Numbered from the stretch's first letter, positions 34,375 to 44,339 are shown. The stretch is 64,000 nt of DNA from Streptomyces sp. NBC_01341 (GCF_035946055.1 NZ_CP108364.1:1674001-1738000), one strand, 5' to 3'. The notes: generated from the letters alone by a model not told the origin. Program-made: numbers and translations.

Positions 34375-35391
34375 TCATGCGTCGACCGGGTCGCCCGCCA
34401 TCGTCGCGACGAGGACCGCCTTGATCGTGTGCATCCGGTTCTCGGCCTCGTCGAACACGATCGAGTGCGCGGACTCGAAGACCTCTTCGGTGACCTCCAG
34501 CTCCGTCAGCCCGTGGCGGGCGTGGATCTCCCGGCCCACCTTGGTGCCGAGATCGTGATAGGCCGGAAGGCAGTGCATGAACTTGACGTCGTCGACGCCG
34601 GTGGCACGCAGGATGTCCATCGTCACGGCGTAGGGCGCGAGGGCGGCGATGCGCTCGTCCCAGACCTCCTTGGGCTCCCCCATGGAGACCCAGACGTCGG
34701 TGACGACGAACCCGGCGCCCCGTACACCCTTGGCGACGTCCTCGGTGAGGGTGATGCGGGCACCACTGGACTCCGCGATCGCGTACGCCCGGTCCACGAT
34801 CTCCTGCGCCGGCCAGTAGGCGGAGGGCGCGACGATCCGCACGTCCATGCCGAGCAGGGCGCCGGTGATCAGGTAGGAGTTGCCCATGTTGAAGCGGGCG
34901 TCCCCGAGATAGGCGAAGGAGATCCGCTCCGGGGGCAGGTCGCTGTGCTCGGTCATGGTGAGGATGTCGGCGAGCATCTGGGTGGGATGCCAGTCGTCCG
35001 TGAGCCCGTTGAAGACGGGGACGCCACCGTATGCGGCGAGTTCCTCGACGGTCTGCTGACTGTCACCCCGGTACTCGATGCCGTCGAACATCCGGCCGAG
35101 CACCCGGGCCGTGTCCTTCACCGACTCCTTGTGCCCCATCTGCGAGCCCGAGGGATCGAGGTACGTGGTGGAGGCGCCCTGGTCCGCCGCGGCCACCTCG
35201 AAGGCGCAGCGGGTGCGCGTCGAGGTCTTCTCGAAGATCAGCGCGATGTTCCTGCCGGCGAGCCGCTGCACCTCCTCGCCCGCCTTCTTGGCGGCCTTCA
35301 GCTCCGCCGCAAGGGCGACCAGGCCGCGGAACTCCTCGGCCGTGAAGTCCAGCTCCTTGAGGAAATGGCGGCCTGTGAGGTCTATGGCCAT
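34375..35391 (-). CDS. argF: Ornithine carbamoyltransferase
   Basis: This 338-residue enzyme joins ornithine and carbamoyl phosphate to citrulline (or runs backwards in the deiminase pathway). The carbamoyl-phosphate site [16 protein letters not shown], the [12 protein letters not shown] segment, the ornithine-binding DVWVSMGEP and the HCLPAYHD motif are complete. Its closeness to the arginine deiminase gene (133 bp downstream, same strand) suggests a catabolic, ArcB-like role. Sequence alone cannot separate argF from arcB. Confidence 0.94.
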   Translation of the reverse strand: MAIDLTGRHFLKELDFTAEEFRGLVALAAELKAAKKAGEEVQRLAGRNIALIFEKTSTRTRCAFEVAAADQGASTTYLDPSGSQMGHKESVKDTARVLGRMFDGIEYRGDSQQTVEELAAYGGVPVFNGLTDDWHPTQMLADILTMTEHSDLPPERISFAYLGDARFNMGNSYLITGALLGMDVRIVAPSAYWPAQEIVDRAYAIAESSGARITLTEDVAKGVRGAGFVVTDVWVSMGEPKEVWDERIAALAPYAVTMDILRATGVDDVKFMHCLPAYHDLGTKVGREIHARHGLTELEVTEEVFESAHSIVFDEAENRMHTIKAVLVATMAGDPVDA

Positions 35392-35524
35392 GGTGACTGC
35401 TCCTGGGTCGGGCTGAGGGCGTACGGACGAATATCCTGGAAGTCTATACGAGCCACCGTATTGCTATACAGGACCCGGCTGGTCCGTGCGCCCACCGTCT
35501 CCGCGCCCTCGCGGCCGCCACCCC

Positions 35525-36757
35525 TCACACGGGATCGCGGACCACCGGACAGCTCATGCACCGCGGGCCGCCCCGGCCGCGTCCCAGCTCGCTCCCGCGG
35601 ATCTCGATGACCTCGATGCCCTCCTTGCGCAGATACGTGTTCGTGGTGGCGTTCCGCTCGTACGCGACGACGATCCCGGGCTCCACTGCCAGGACGTTGC
35701 ATCCGTCGTCCCACTGCTCCCGCTCGGCGGCGTGCACGTCCTGCGTGGCGGTGAGCACCCGGATCCTGTCCAGACCGAGCGCGGCGGCGATGGCGCGGTG
35801 CATGTGCTCGGGCGGATGATCGGTGACCTTCAGCTCACGGGGGCCGCTGCCCGGCTCGATCGTGTAGGAGCGGAGCATCCCCAGACCGGCGTACTTGGTG
35901 AACGTGTCCCCGTCGATCATCGTCATCACCGTGTCGAGGTGCATGAACGCCCGCCGCTTGGGCATGTCCAGCGCCACGATGGTCCTGGCCGACCCCGCGT
36001 CGAAGAGCCCTCTGGCCAGCATCTCCACGGCCTGCGGGGTGGTGCGCTCGCTCATACCGATCAGGACGGCTCCCCGCCCGATCACAAGCACGTCGCCGCC
36101 CTCGATGGTCGACGGATAGTCGTCCTGCCCCTCCGACCAGTGGTGGAAGGCGCCCGCCTCGGGGCCGGTGAACAGCGGATGGTGCCGGTAGATCGCCTCG
36201 AAGTGGACGGTCTCACGCTGCCGGGCGGGCCAGCGCATCGCGTTGATGGACACCCCGTCGTAGATCCAGGCCGAGGTGTCCCTGGTGAAGATGTGGTTCG
36301 GCAGGGGGCTCAGCAGGAAGTCGTCCAGGTGCATGACGTGGAAGCGGACCGACGTCGGTTCGGCGTGCCGCTCCAGGAACTCCCGCTTCGTCATCCCGCC
36401 GATCAGGGCCTCGGCGAGTTCGGCGGCGGGCAGTTCCTCGAAGGCCGCACGCAGGTGCTCGGTGGCGAGCGGGCCGTACTCCTTCTCGGCGAAGACCCGG
36501 TCGAGGACGAGCCTGCGCGCCACCGGGATGTCGAGGGACTCGCGGAGCAGATCGCCGAAGAGGTGGACCTCCACGCCCCGGTCGCGCAGTACGTCGGCGA
36601 ACCCGTCGTGCTCCTCGCGGGCGCGGCGCACCCACAGCACGTCGTCGAACAGCAGCGCGTCCTTGTTGCTGGGTGTGAGCCGCTTCAGTTCCAGATCGGG
36701 GCGGTGCAGGATGACGCGGCGCAGCCGCCCGGCCTCGGAGTCGACATGGAATCCCAT
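35525..36757 (-). CDS. arcA: Arginine deiminase
   Basis: This 410-residue enzyme hydrolyses arginine to citrulline and ammonia. It has the guanidino-binding [34 protein letters not shown], the [11 protein letters not shown] catalytic His/Asp region and a C-terminal GPRCMSCPV with the nucleophilic cysteine. ATG 36757 starts at [20 protein letters not shown] with GTGAGGATGAGGAC upstream. It is followed by ornithine carbamoyltransferase; no carbamate kinase gene is in the window. The 133-bp gap to argF contains an AT-rich stretch with GTAT...ATAC repeats that may hold a promoter or arginine-responsive site. Confidence 0.94.
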   Translation of the reverse strand: MGFHVDSEAGRLRRVILHRPDLELKRLTPSNKDALLFDDVLWVRRAREEHDGFADVLRDRGVEVHLFGDLLRESLDIPVARRLVLDRVFAEKEYGPLATEHLRAAFEELPAAELAEALIGGMTKREFLERHAEPTSVRFHVMHLDDFLLSPLPNHIFTRDTSAWIYDGVSINAMRWPARQRETVHFEAIYRHHPLFTGPEAGAFHHWSEGQDDYPSTIEGGDVLVIGRGAVLIGMSERTTPQAVEMLARGLFDAGSARTIVALDMPKRRAFMHLDTVMTMIDGDTFTKYAGLGMLRSYTIEPGSGPRELKVTDHPPEHMHRAIAAALGLDRIRVLTATQDVHAAEREQWDDGCNVLAVEPGIVVAYERNATTNTYLRKEGIEVIEIRGSELGRGRGGPRCMSCPVVRDPV

Positions 36758-37048
36758 GTCCTCATCCTCACCACGCGGAGCGCCGTTCACCCCGCGAACC
36801 GCCAGCCGATTCACGATTCCGCCCGGCGGGACGGCGCGGCTCCCCGGCGCGCCGACGACCCCACCGGACGCGCCGGCAACCGAGACTGAGCTCCGTCAGC
36901 ACACCCGCGCCGTCCGCGCACTCCGGGCGGCGCCCCGGTCACGCCCCCGTGTGCGGGGCGGCCTCCCCGTACACGACTCCGGTGGGGCGGCCGACGGCCC
37001 CGTCCCCCACGCCTCGTATCCCCCACACGCCGAAGGAGCAGTCCCTCC
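36758..37048. other. Intergenic region upstream of arginine deiminase
   Basis: This gap of about 290 bp separates the divergent arginine deiminase and SnoaL-like genes. It should hold both promoters. Apart from the GAAGGAG ribosome site just before 37049 I see no clear element. The frameshifted pnkp reading frame would end inside it at 36896 if translated through. Confidence 0.5.
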
Positions 37049-37384
37049 ATGCCGACCAGCACACCTCTGCCACCCGTCGTCGCCGCGTTCCTGGACGCCG
37101 CCAACGCCCATGACACCGTCGCCTGGCTGCGGACCTTCGCCCCGGACGGGGCCGTGGACGACTGGGGGCGTGTCTTCACCGGGTACGAGGCGGTACGCGC
37201 CTGGAGCGAGGCGGAATTCATCGGTGCGCACGTCACACTCGACGTCACCGAGGTGTCGGCCGGTGCCGGGGACGAGGAGGTCACCGTCCTGGCGCAGGTG
37301 GGCGGCGACGGCTACAACGGTCCCTCGCACTTCGTCTTCACCGTCCGCGACGACCTCATCGCGCTGATGCGCATCACCTCCTGA
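37049..37384 (+). CDS. SnoaL-like / NTF2-fold protein
   Basis: This 111-residue protein has the SnoaL/NTF2 cone fold pattern: VVAAFLDAANAHDTVAWLRTFAPDGAVDDWGRVFTGYEAVRAWSEAEF, then beta strands ending HFVFTVRDDLIALMRI. Such proteins bind small ligands or act as cyclases, isomerases or partner subunits. Nothing shows the ligand. A GAAGGAG ribosome site precedes ATG 37049. It is convergent with pnkp, with a strong hairpin between. Confidence 0.85.
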   Translation: MPTSTPLPPVVAAFLDAANAHDTVAWLRTFAPDGAVDDWGRVFTGYEAVRAWSEAEFIGAHVTLDVTEVSAGAGDEEVTVLAQVGGDGYNGPSHFVFTVRDDLIALMRITS

Positions 37385-37404
37385 CCGCGCCGGCGGCACG
37401 GAGT

Positions 37405-37439
37405 ACGTCCCCACCGGCAGCAGGTGCCGGCGGGGACGT
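37405..37439. terminator. Hairpin between the SnoaL-like gene and pnkp
   Basis: The arms acgtccccaccggca (37405-37419) and tgccggcggggacgt (37425-37439) pair over 15 positions with one mismatch and a 5-nt loop. It sits just past the stop of the SnoaL-like gene and just past the expected, unshifted stop of pnkp (37446), so it can serve both. Confidence 0.75.
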
Positions 37440-37445
37440 GACCGC

Positions 37446-40024
37446 CTACAGCCGGGGGTCCACCGGCTCCGACTCCAAGGCGAGAACCGCGAAGACGGCC
37501 TCGTGGACCCGCCACAGCGGCTCCCCTTCGGCCAGCCGGTCGAGCGCCTCGAGGCCGAGCGCGTACTCGCGCAGGGCGAGCGCTTGTGGCCGAGGAACCG
37601 CGAGCGCAGCCGTTCCAGGTTGTCCGGCCGCGTGTACTCGGGACCGTAGATGATCCGCAGGTACTCCCGGCCGCGCACCTTGATGCCCGGCTGGACCAGC
37701 CTGCCCTTGCCGTCCCGGGCGAGCGCGCCGAGCGGCTTGACGACCATGCCCTCACCGCCGCGGCCGGTCATCTCCAGCCACCAGTCGACCCCGGAACGCA
37801 CGGAGTCCTCGTCCCCCGTGTCGACGACGAGCCGCCGGGTGACCTGGAGCAGACCCGTCGGGTCGTGCTCGACCAGGCGGTCCAGCCAGGCCAGCTGCAC
37901 GTCGTGCGGCACGGAGGTGAGCGAGCGGCCCTGCACGGCGAGGACCTGGAACGGCGCGAGGCGGACCCCGTCCAGCCCTTCCGTGCTCCAGCAGTAGCGG
38001 CGGTACGCCTCGGTGAAGGCCGCGGCGTCCTCGGCGCGACCTCGCTGACGCCCGGCGAGACCGCCGACGTCCACACCGCGGGCGGCCGCGGCAGCCAGGG
38101 CCTTCTCCGCGACGGGCAGAGCCGCGCCGGCTGCCGCGCCCACCGCCGCGTACTGCGAGCGGAGGAGTCCGGCCGCCTTGAGGGACCACGGCATCAGCTC
38201 GGCGTCGAGCACCACCCAGTCGGTGTGCCACTCGTCCCACAGCCCGGCGGCGGTGATCGCGGTGCGCAGCCTGCCGAGGACGACCTCGGTCAGCGCCTCG
38301 TCGTCCAGGAAGGGCCGCCCGGTGCGGGTGTGCAGCGCGCCGGTGGGGCTCCCCCCGGAACCGAAGGCGTGGGAGGCGCCCCCGGTGCCGAACCGCTCGC
38401 GCGCGGCGTCGGCGTCGCGGCAGACCAGCGCGACGGCGCGCGAGCCCATGTGCTTCTCCTCGCAGACGACCTTGGCGACGCCGTCCGTGCGGTAGTGCGC
38501 GAACGCCTCCGCCGGGTACTCCAGGTAGCCGTCCTCGCGGGAGGTGGCCGTCGGAGCCATCGTCGGCGGGAGATAGGTCAGCAGCCTCGGGTCGACGGCG
38601 AACCGGCTCATGACCTCCAGCGCCGCCGCGGCGTTCTCCTCCCGCACCGCGATGCGGCCCATGTGGCGCGTCTCGACGGCACGGCGCCCCTGCACGTCGG
38701 CGAGGTCCAGCGGACGGCCCTCCCGCCCTCCGGGTGCCTCGGTGCTCAGCGGCTTCACCGGCTCGTACCAGACCCGCTCGGCCGGTACGTCCACGATCTC
38801 GCGCTCGGGCCAGCGCAGCGCCGTCATCTTCCCGCCGAACACCGCTCCGGTGTCCAGGCACAGCGTGTTGTTGACCCAGGAGGTGGTGGGGACGGGGGTG
38901 TGGCCGTAGACCACGGCTGCCCGGCCCCGGTAGTCCTCCGCCCACGGGTAGCGCACGGGCAGGCCGAACTCGTCCGTCTCGCCCGTCGTGTCGCCGTACA
39001 GGGCGTGCGACCGGACTCGTCCGGAGGTGCGCCCGTGGTACTTCTCGGGCAGCCCGGCGTGGCAGACGACCAGCTTTCCCTCGTCCAGGACGTAGTGGCT
39101 CACCAGTCCGTCGATGAACTCGGCGACGCGCTTCCGGAATTCGGGGTCCCTCTCGTCCTCCCGCTCCAGCTGCTCGACGGTCTCGGCGAGACCGTGGCTG
39201 TGCTGGACCTTCCGGCCCTTGAGATAGCGGCCGAGCTTGTTCTCGTGGTTGCCCGGCACACACAGGGCCTGACCCGCCGCTACCATCGCCATGACCCGGC
39301 GCAGCACTCCGGGGCTGTCGGGACCGCGGTCCACGAGGTCACCCACGAAGACGGCGGTGCGCCCTTCGGGGTGCGCTCCGTCGTCGGCGTAACCGAGCTT
39401 GCCGAGCAGTGACTCCAGCTCGGAGCTGCAGCCGTGGATGTCCCCGATGATGTCGAAGGGGCCGGTGAGGTGGCGGAGGTCGTTGTAGCGTCGCTCCAGG
39501 ACCACTTCGGCCGAATCCGCCTCCTCCTCGGTGCGCAGGACGTGCACCTTGCGGAAGCCCTCACGCTCCAGGCCCCGCAGCGAGCGGCGCAGTTCGCGGC
39601 GGTGGCGCTGGACTACGTGACGGGGCATGCCGGCGCGGTCGGGGCGGCCCGCGTTGCGCGCCAGGCACAGCTCCTCGGGCGTGTCCAGGACGACGGCGAT
39701 GGGCAGCACGTCGTGCTGACGGGCCAGCTGGACGAGCTGCTTGCGGCTCTCGGACTGCACGTTGGTGGCGTCGACGACGGTGAGGCGTCCCGCGGCCAGG
39801 CGCTTGCCGACGATGTAGTGGAGGACGTCGAAGGCGTCCCCGCTGGCGCTCTGGTCGTTCTCGTCGTCGGCGACGAGTCCGCGGCAGAAGTCCGAGGAGA
39901 CGATCTCGGTCGGCTTGAAGTGCTTGCGGGCGAAGCTCGACTTGCCCGAACCGCTGGCCCCGATGAGCACGACGAGGGACAGGTCGGTCACCGGCAGCGT
40001 GCGAGAGGTACTGGTACTGGTCAT
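37446..40024 (-). pseudogene. pnkp: Polynucleotide kinase-phosphatase-ligase, frameshifted near the 3' end
   Basis: This is the bacterial RNA end-healing/sealing enzyme Pnkp. The kinase has P-loop GASGSGKS (22-29). The calcineurin-type phosphatase has GDIHGC (194-199), GDLVDRGPD and GNHE (258-261). The ligase-like nucleotidyltransferase has EEKHMGSR with Lys524 and later EGMVVKPL and KVRGREYLRIIYGPEY. All are intact up to HKRS (residue 816). There the frame shifts: the continuing frame is Arg/Ser-rich and runs to 36896 (1042 residues). The adjacent frame gives LALREYALGLEALDRLAEGE ... ESEPVDPRL and stops at 37446, just before a terminator. A lost 4-bp unit (gcgagcgagcg to gcgagcg) near 37576-37586 explains it. 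The catalytic parts may still work. It overlaps hen1 by ATGA. Confidence 0.85.
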
Positions 40025-41646
40025 GCGGCCTTCTCCTCCTTCGTGGTGGTGACGGCGGGCGACTCCGGCGTGGGCTGCGGATTCTCTGTGGGCTGCGGGC
40101 TCTGGGTGGACTCGGTGGACTGCGGGCTCTCGGTGGGCTGAGGGGTCCGCCGGGTCCGGGCGCTCCGGGTGTCCGCGTCCGCCTCGTCCGGCGCCCGGCC
40201 GTCCGCCCCGGCCATCGTGAACACGGCCATCTGCGTGGGCGGGCCCACTTCCGGGTCGTCAGGCCCCACGGGTACGAACTCCACCGTGTAGCCGTGGCGT
40301 GCGGCCACCTGCCCTGCCCAGTCGCGGAACTCACCCCGGGTCCACTCGAAGCGGTGGTCGCTGTGGCGTACGTGCCCGGCCTGGAGCGTCTCCCAGCGGA
40401 CGTTGTACTCCACGTTGGGCGTGGTGACGAGCACGGTGCGGGGTCGCGCCGACCCGAACACCGCGTATTCCAGGGCCGGGAGCCGCGGCAGGTCGAGGTG
40501 CTCGACGACTTCGCTGAGCACAGCGGCGTCGTAGCCCTTCAGTTGCTTGTCGGTGTAGGTCAGAGCACCCTGTCGCAGGGCGACGCGACCTGCCTGCCGC
40601 TCGCCCATCCGGTCAAGTTTCAGCCGGCGTGCGGCGACGGTGAGGGCGCGCATCGACACGTCCACCCCCACGATCTCCGTGAAGCGCACGTCCTTGAGCA
40701 GTTCCTGCACCAGCTGCCCCTGGCCGCAGCCCAGGTCGAGCACCCGGCGCGCATCGGCGGCCCTCAGTGCCTCGACGATCGCCTGACGACGCCGGCCGGC
40801 GAGCGGCACGGGACGCTCCTCCGTGTCGGTGGTCTCGTCCACCGCGTTGTCGACGCTCTCCACCTCCAGGTCGTCGGACTCGGCGAGCCTCACCAGCTCC
40901 AGGCGCTCCGTCGCCTGCCGGGTGAGGCTCCAGCGCCGGGAGAGGTAACGGCTGGTGATCAGCTTCTGCTCAGGGTGCCCGGCCAGCCAGCCCTCTCCGG
41001 CCCGCACCAGTTTGTCGACCTCGTCGGGCGCGACCCAGTAGTGCTTGGCGTCGTCGAGCACCGGCAGCAGGACGTACAGCTGGCGCAGTGCGTCCGCGAG
41101 CCGGAGTTCCCCCTCCAGTACCAGGCTCACATAACGCGAGTCGCCCCACTCCGGGAACTGCTCGTCGAGCGGCACGGTGACGGCCTCCACGCGTGTCCAG
41201 CCGAGCGGCGCGAAGAGCTTGTGCACCAGATCCGCGCCACCACGTGCTGGAAGCGCGGGCACCTCGATCCGCAGCGGCAGGGGCTCCGCGGCACGTTCGG
41301 GCATGGCCCGGCACGCCCCGTTCAGCGCGGACTTGAACACGGTCGTCATCGCGACCGAGAGGAGCGACGACGCGGCGTACGGCCGGTCGTTGACATACTG
41401 CGCGAGCGCCGCGTCGGGCGCTCCGCCCCGGCCCTTCCCCTTGCCCCGCCGCACGAGCGCCACCGGGTCCACCTCCAGCAGCAGGGCTGCCGTGCACCGC
41501 TCCGGCGACGCCTCGGGGTAGAAGACGTGGGCCGTGCCGTGGGAGGTCGAGAACGTCTGGGCCTTGTCGGGATGCTTGTGGAGGAGGAACCCCAGGTCAG
41601 TAGCCGGGTGCCGCTCGTCGCCAGTGGTTGAGATCGTCAGGAACAC
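40021..41646 (-). CDS. hen1: 3'-terminal RNA ribose 2'-O-methyltransferase Hen1
   Basis: This 541-residue partner of Pnkp methylates the 2'-OH at a cleaved RNA 3' end before ligation, protecting it from repeated ribotoxin attack. The N-terminal ligase-activating domain (MFLTISTTGDERHPATDLGFLLHKHPDK) is followed by a methyltransferase: RVLDLGCGQGQLVQELL (SAM motif), VLSEVVEHLDL with the metal-binding Glu/His, and RHSDHRFEWTRGEFRDW. From about residue 490 comes a low-complexity tail of repeated Pro-Gln/Thr-Glu-Ser units, not usual for Hen1. The stop overlaps the pnkp start by 4 nt. Confidence 0.93.
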   Translation of the reverse strand: MFLTISTTGDERHPATDLGFLLHKHPDKAQTFSTSHGTAHVFYPEASPERCTAALLLEVDPVALVRRGKGKGRGGAPDAALAQYVNDRPYAASSLLSVAMTTVFKSALNGACRAMPERAAEPLPLRIEVPALPARGGADLVHKLFAPLGWTRVEAVTVPLDEQFPEWGDSRYVSLVLEGELRLADALRQLYVLLPVLDDAKHYWVAPDEVDKLVRAGEGWLAGHPEQKLITSRYLSRRWSLTRQATERLELVRLAESDDLEVESVDNAVDETTDTEERPVPLAGRRRQAIVEALRAADARRVLDLGCGQGQLVQELLKDVRFTEIVGVDVSMRALTVAARRLKLDRMGERQAGRVALRQGALTYTDKQLKGYDAAVLSEVVEHLDLPRLPALEYAVFGSARPRTVLVTTPNVEYNVRWETLQAGHVRHSDHRFEWTRGEFRDWAGQVAARHGYTVEFVPVGPDDPEVGPPTQMAVFTMAGADGRAPDEADADTRSARTRRTPQPTESPQSTESTQSPQPTENPQPTPESPAVTTTKEEKAA

Positions 41647-41760
41647 ATGACCGAGTATGTGCGTCGGTGGGCCTGTTGCGACAGCGGATTACCAGGGCAT
41701 GCCCTGGTCCATCCACCGGCGGGAGCCCGGCGAAGCCCCGCGGCCGCCCTGCCGGGCGCG

Positions 41761-42254
41761 CGCTTGACTGGTTCACTCCTTCCTCAATCGCGAGAATCTC
41801 GGCAATCAGTGATCCGACATGGCTGAACAGAAAGGCGAAGCTCTGTCAGACGCGGAATCTCGCCTACGCGGCGGTCAACCACATCCATCCTGCGGCTTCG
41901 CACAGCGAGATCGGCAACGGCACATGCACGATCGGCGCGTGGTTCGTACAGGTGGTCAACCTCTTCGTTCCGCGCCGTCTCGTCCTCGACATCGGGCGCG
42001 CCAACTCCCCGGCGTGGGGGCAGAAGCGAGACACGGCGCCGGTGAACCTCTGGTGGGCCGCCTTGATCGCGCACGCGGTGGTATCCACGCTTGCGGCACC
42101 GGTGGGCCTCCTCGTGATGTCGGAGGCGCTCATGATCGCGGCGGCGGTCCTCCTGGGTCTCATCATCGAGCGCATCACGGCGCTGCAGACGGCCGAGCTC
42201 GCCGCCACCCCGCCCGTCGCTCCCTCTCGCCCAGGCATGAGGCAGCTGCTCTGA
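41761..42254 (+). pseudogene. DUF4328-family membrane protein remnant (5'-truncated)
   Basis: The frame ending at 42254 matches the DUF4328 pattern: WLNRKAKLCQTRNLAYAAVN, IGAWFVQVVNLFVPRRLVLDIGRAN, VNLWWAALIAHAVVS and a final helix LMIAAAVLLGLIIERI. Intact relatives have an N-terminal helix pair before the WL-R-A-R-N motif. Here the upstream sequence (from about 41761) is not hydrophobic and has no credible start or ribosome site. Third positions are still GC-rich, so the loss may be recent. It is divergent from hen1. Confidence 0.6.
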
Positions 42255-42341
42255 GCGTCGCCCCAGCAGTCGTCGGGGCCCGTGGAGGAGGGGAGTTCGG
42301 GTCGATCGGTCAATTCGGCAGGACCAGACCGACCCGCGCAC

Positions 42342-42364
42342 CGGGCTCCGGGCTCCGGGCTCCG
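42342..42364. repeat. 8-bp tandem repeat (ccgggctc x3)
   Basis: Three consecutive ccgggctc units lie in the gap between the DUF4328 remnant and the homocysteine methyltransferase gene, next to a terminator hairpin. No function is evident. Confidence 0.7.
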
Positions 42365-42369
42365 TGACG

Positions 42370-42395
42370 GTGCTGCACCGGCGACGGTGCAGCAC
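42370..42395 (-). terminator. Hairpin after homocysteine S-methyltransferase
   Basis: gtgctgcaccg-gcga-cggtgcagcac is a perfect 11-bp stem with a 4-nt loop. It lies 22 bp past the mmuM stop. There is no U-run, as is common for terminators in high-GC actinomycetes. Confidence 0.7.
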
Positions 42396-42416
42396 AACGT
42401 CAGGGGGCCCGGCCGT

Positions 42417-43349
42417 TCATACTCCCGACCACCCCACTCGTCCGGCCAGCTCCTCGATGTCGCGCGGGCCCACCCGGCAACAGCCGCCGATCAGGCGCGC
42501 GCCCGCGCGCTGCCAGTCCCGCACCCGGGCCGCCTCGAACGTGCCGCTACCGGTCCACCGCCGGGCGGTGGCGTCCCACCACTCCCCGCTGTTCGGATAG
42601 ACGACCACGGGCTTGCCCGTCGCGGCCGCCGCCTCCACCGCACGGTCCGCGTCGGCGGGGTCGCAGCAGTTGACGCCGACCGCCATCACCTGGTCGATGC
42701 CCGCGACGAGCCCGAAGGCCTCCTCCAGGGGCTGTCCGGCCCTGGTCCGGCCGTCGGCGACGCTGTACGACAGCCACACCGGCACCCCGAGGTCCTGGAC
42801 CACCCGGAGCAGCGCCTCGGCCTCGTCGATGTCGGGCACCGTCTCCAGGGCCAGCGCGTCGGGCCCCGCCTCGGCCAGCGTCTCCGCCCGGGGTCGGTGG
42901 AAGCTCTCCAGCTCGCGGACGGTCAGCCCATACCTGCCCCGGTACTCGCTGCCATCCGCGAGCATGGCCCCGTACGGCCCGATCGAGGCGGCGACCCACT
43001 GCTCCCGTCCGGTCACCGCGCCCGCGCGGCGCGCCGACTCCACACTCCCGGCCATCAGCTCGGCGGCCCGCGCACGGCCGATCCCCCGCCTGCCGAACCC
43101 CTCGAAGGTGGCCTGATAACTGGCGGTGATCAGCACCTGCGCCCCGGCCCGCGCATAGGCCGTGTGGGCCGCCTCGATCTGCTGGGGCGCGTCGGCGAGC
43201 AGCCGGGCCGACCACAGGGCGTCGGACAGGTCGCAGCCCTGCGCCTCCAGCTGGTTGGAGAGGCCGCCGTCCAGGAGGACCGTCCCCTCGGCGAGGGCCT
43301 CGCCGAGGGGACGACGGGACGGAACCTCCAGTGTCCGGGCAGTGTTCAC
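42417..43349 (-). CDS. mmuM: Homocysteine S-methyltransferase
   Basis: This 310-residue zinc enzyme methylates homocysteine from S-methylmethionine or SAM. The TIM-barrel starts TVLLDGGLSNQLEAQGCDL. The zinc cysteines are seen in VGVNCCDPADADRAVE and in the C-terminal IGGCCRVGPRDI. GTG 43349 has a GAGGAG ribosome site six bases upstream, so I prefer it to the upstream ATG at 43385. It lies downstream of the LLM oxidoreductase on the same strand, with about 66 bp between. Confidence 0.92.
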   Translation of the reverse strand: MNTARTLEVPSRRPLGEALAEGTVLLDGGLSNQLEAQGCDLSDALWSARLLADAPQQIEAAHTAYARAGAQVLITASYQATFEGFGRRGIGRARAAELMAGSVESARRAGAVTGREQWVAASIGPYGAMLADGSEYRGRYGLTVRELESFHRPRAETLAEAGPDALALETVPDIDEAEALLRVVQDLGVPVWLSYSVADGRTRAGQPLEEAFGLVAGIDQVMAVGVNCCDPADADRAVEAAAATGKPVVVYPNSGEWWDATARRWTGSGTFEAARVRDWQRAGARLIGGCCRVGPRDIEELAGRVGWSGV

Positions 43350-43415
43350 GGCCGCTCCTCGCTGTAGTGATGCCGCCGGCCGCACCGTGCCGTGCCTCGC
43401 CGCCCACCGGAGGCG

Positions 43416-44339
43416 TCAGCGCAGCTGCGACTGCACCTGCGACGCGATCAGCTCCAAATGGTCCAGGTCGTCCAGGTCCAGCACCTGGAGGTAGATGCGG
43501 GAGGCGCCGATCGCGGCGAAGCGGCCGATCTTGTCGACGACCTCGTCGGGCGAGCCGGCCAGCCCGTTCGCCTTGATCTCCTCGACGTCGCGCCCGATGG
43601 CGGACGCCCGCCGTGCCACCTCCGCGTCGTCCTTGCCGACGCAGACCACCAGGGCGTTGGAGTACACCAGATCGTCGGGCGCACGGCCCGCGGCGACGGC
43701 TGCGTCCCTGACCCGGCCGAACTGCTTCTCGCTGTCCTCGAGGGAGGCGAACGGAATGTTGAACTCGTCGGCGTACCGTGCGGCGAGACGGGGCGTGCGG
43801 ACCGCGCCGTGGCCGCCGATCAGCACCGGGATCTTCGTCTGCGCGGGCTTCGGCAGTGCTGGTGAGTCGGTCAGCTGGTAGTACGTCCCGTCGTAACTGA
43901 ACGTCTTGCCGGTCTCCGTCTCCCACAGGCCGGTGACGATGGCCAGCTGCTCCTCCAGACGGCCGAACTTCTCCTTGGGGAACGGGATGCCGTACGCCTT
44001 GTGCTCCTCCTCGAACCAGCCGGCGCCGAGGCCCAGCTCGACGCGGCCGCCGGACATCTGGTCGACCTGGGCGACCTGGATGGCCAGCACCCCGGGCAGG
44101 CGGAAGGTCCCGGCCGTCATGAGGGTGCCCAGGCGGATCCGCTTGGTCTCGCGCGCCAGACCGGCCAGGGTGATCCACGCGTCCGTCGGTCCGGGCAGGC
44201 CGTCGCCCGAACCCATGCGCAGGTAGTGGTCGGACCGGTAGAAGGCGTCGAAGCCGAGGTCCTCGGCGGCCTTGGCGACGGTGAGCAGGGTGTCGTAGCT
44301 CGCCCCTTGCTGGGGCTCGGTGAAGATTCGAAGATCCAT
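43416..44339 (-). CDS. LLM-class F420-dependent oxidoreductase
   Basis: This 307-residue protein has the luciferase-like TIM barrel: MDLRIFTEPQQGASYDTLLTVAKAAEDLGFDAFYRSDHYLRMG, RLGTLMTAGTFRLPGVLAIQVAQVDQMSGGRVELGLGAGWFEEEHKAYGIPFP, and KIPVLIGGHGAVRTPRLAARYADEFN. The GWFEEEHxxxG motif is typical of actinobacterial F420-dependent members. The substrate is unknown. ATG 44339 was chosen by family alignment. Confidence 0.9.
   Translation of the reverse strand: MDLRIFTEPQQGASYDTLLTVAKAAEDLGFDAFYRSDHYLRMGSGDGLPGPTDAWITLAGLARETKRIRLGTLMTAGTFRLPGVLAIQVAQVDQMSGGRVELGLGAGWFEEEHKAYGIPFPKEKFGRLEEQLAIVTGLWETETGKTFSYDGTYYQLTDSPALPKPAQTKIPVLIGGHGAVRTPRLAARYADEFNIPFASLEDSEKQFGRVRDAAVAAGRAPDDLVYSNALVVCVGKDDAEVARRASAIGRDVEEIKANGLAGSPDEVVDKIGRFAAIGASRIYLQVLDLDDLDHLELIASQVQSQLR

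Noticed and set aside
36896..37445. C-terminal extension of the pnkp frame as a genuine domain
   Set aside because: It is Arg/Ser-rich, crosses a terminator and runs antisense to the SnoaL-like gene; the adjacent frame gives a better end at 37446.
42342..42364. Short tandem repeat as a possible CRISPR or integration site
   Set aside because: Three 8-bp units with no spacers and no nearby cas or integrase genes.
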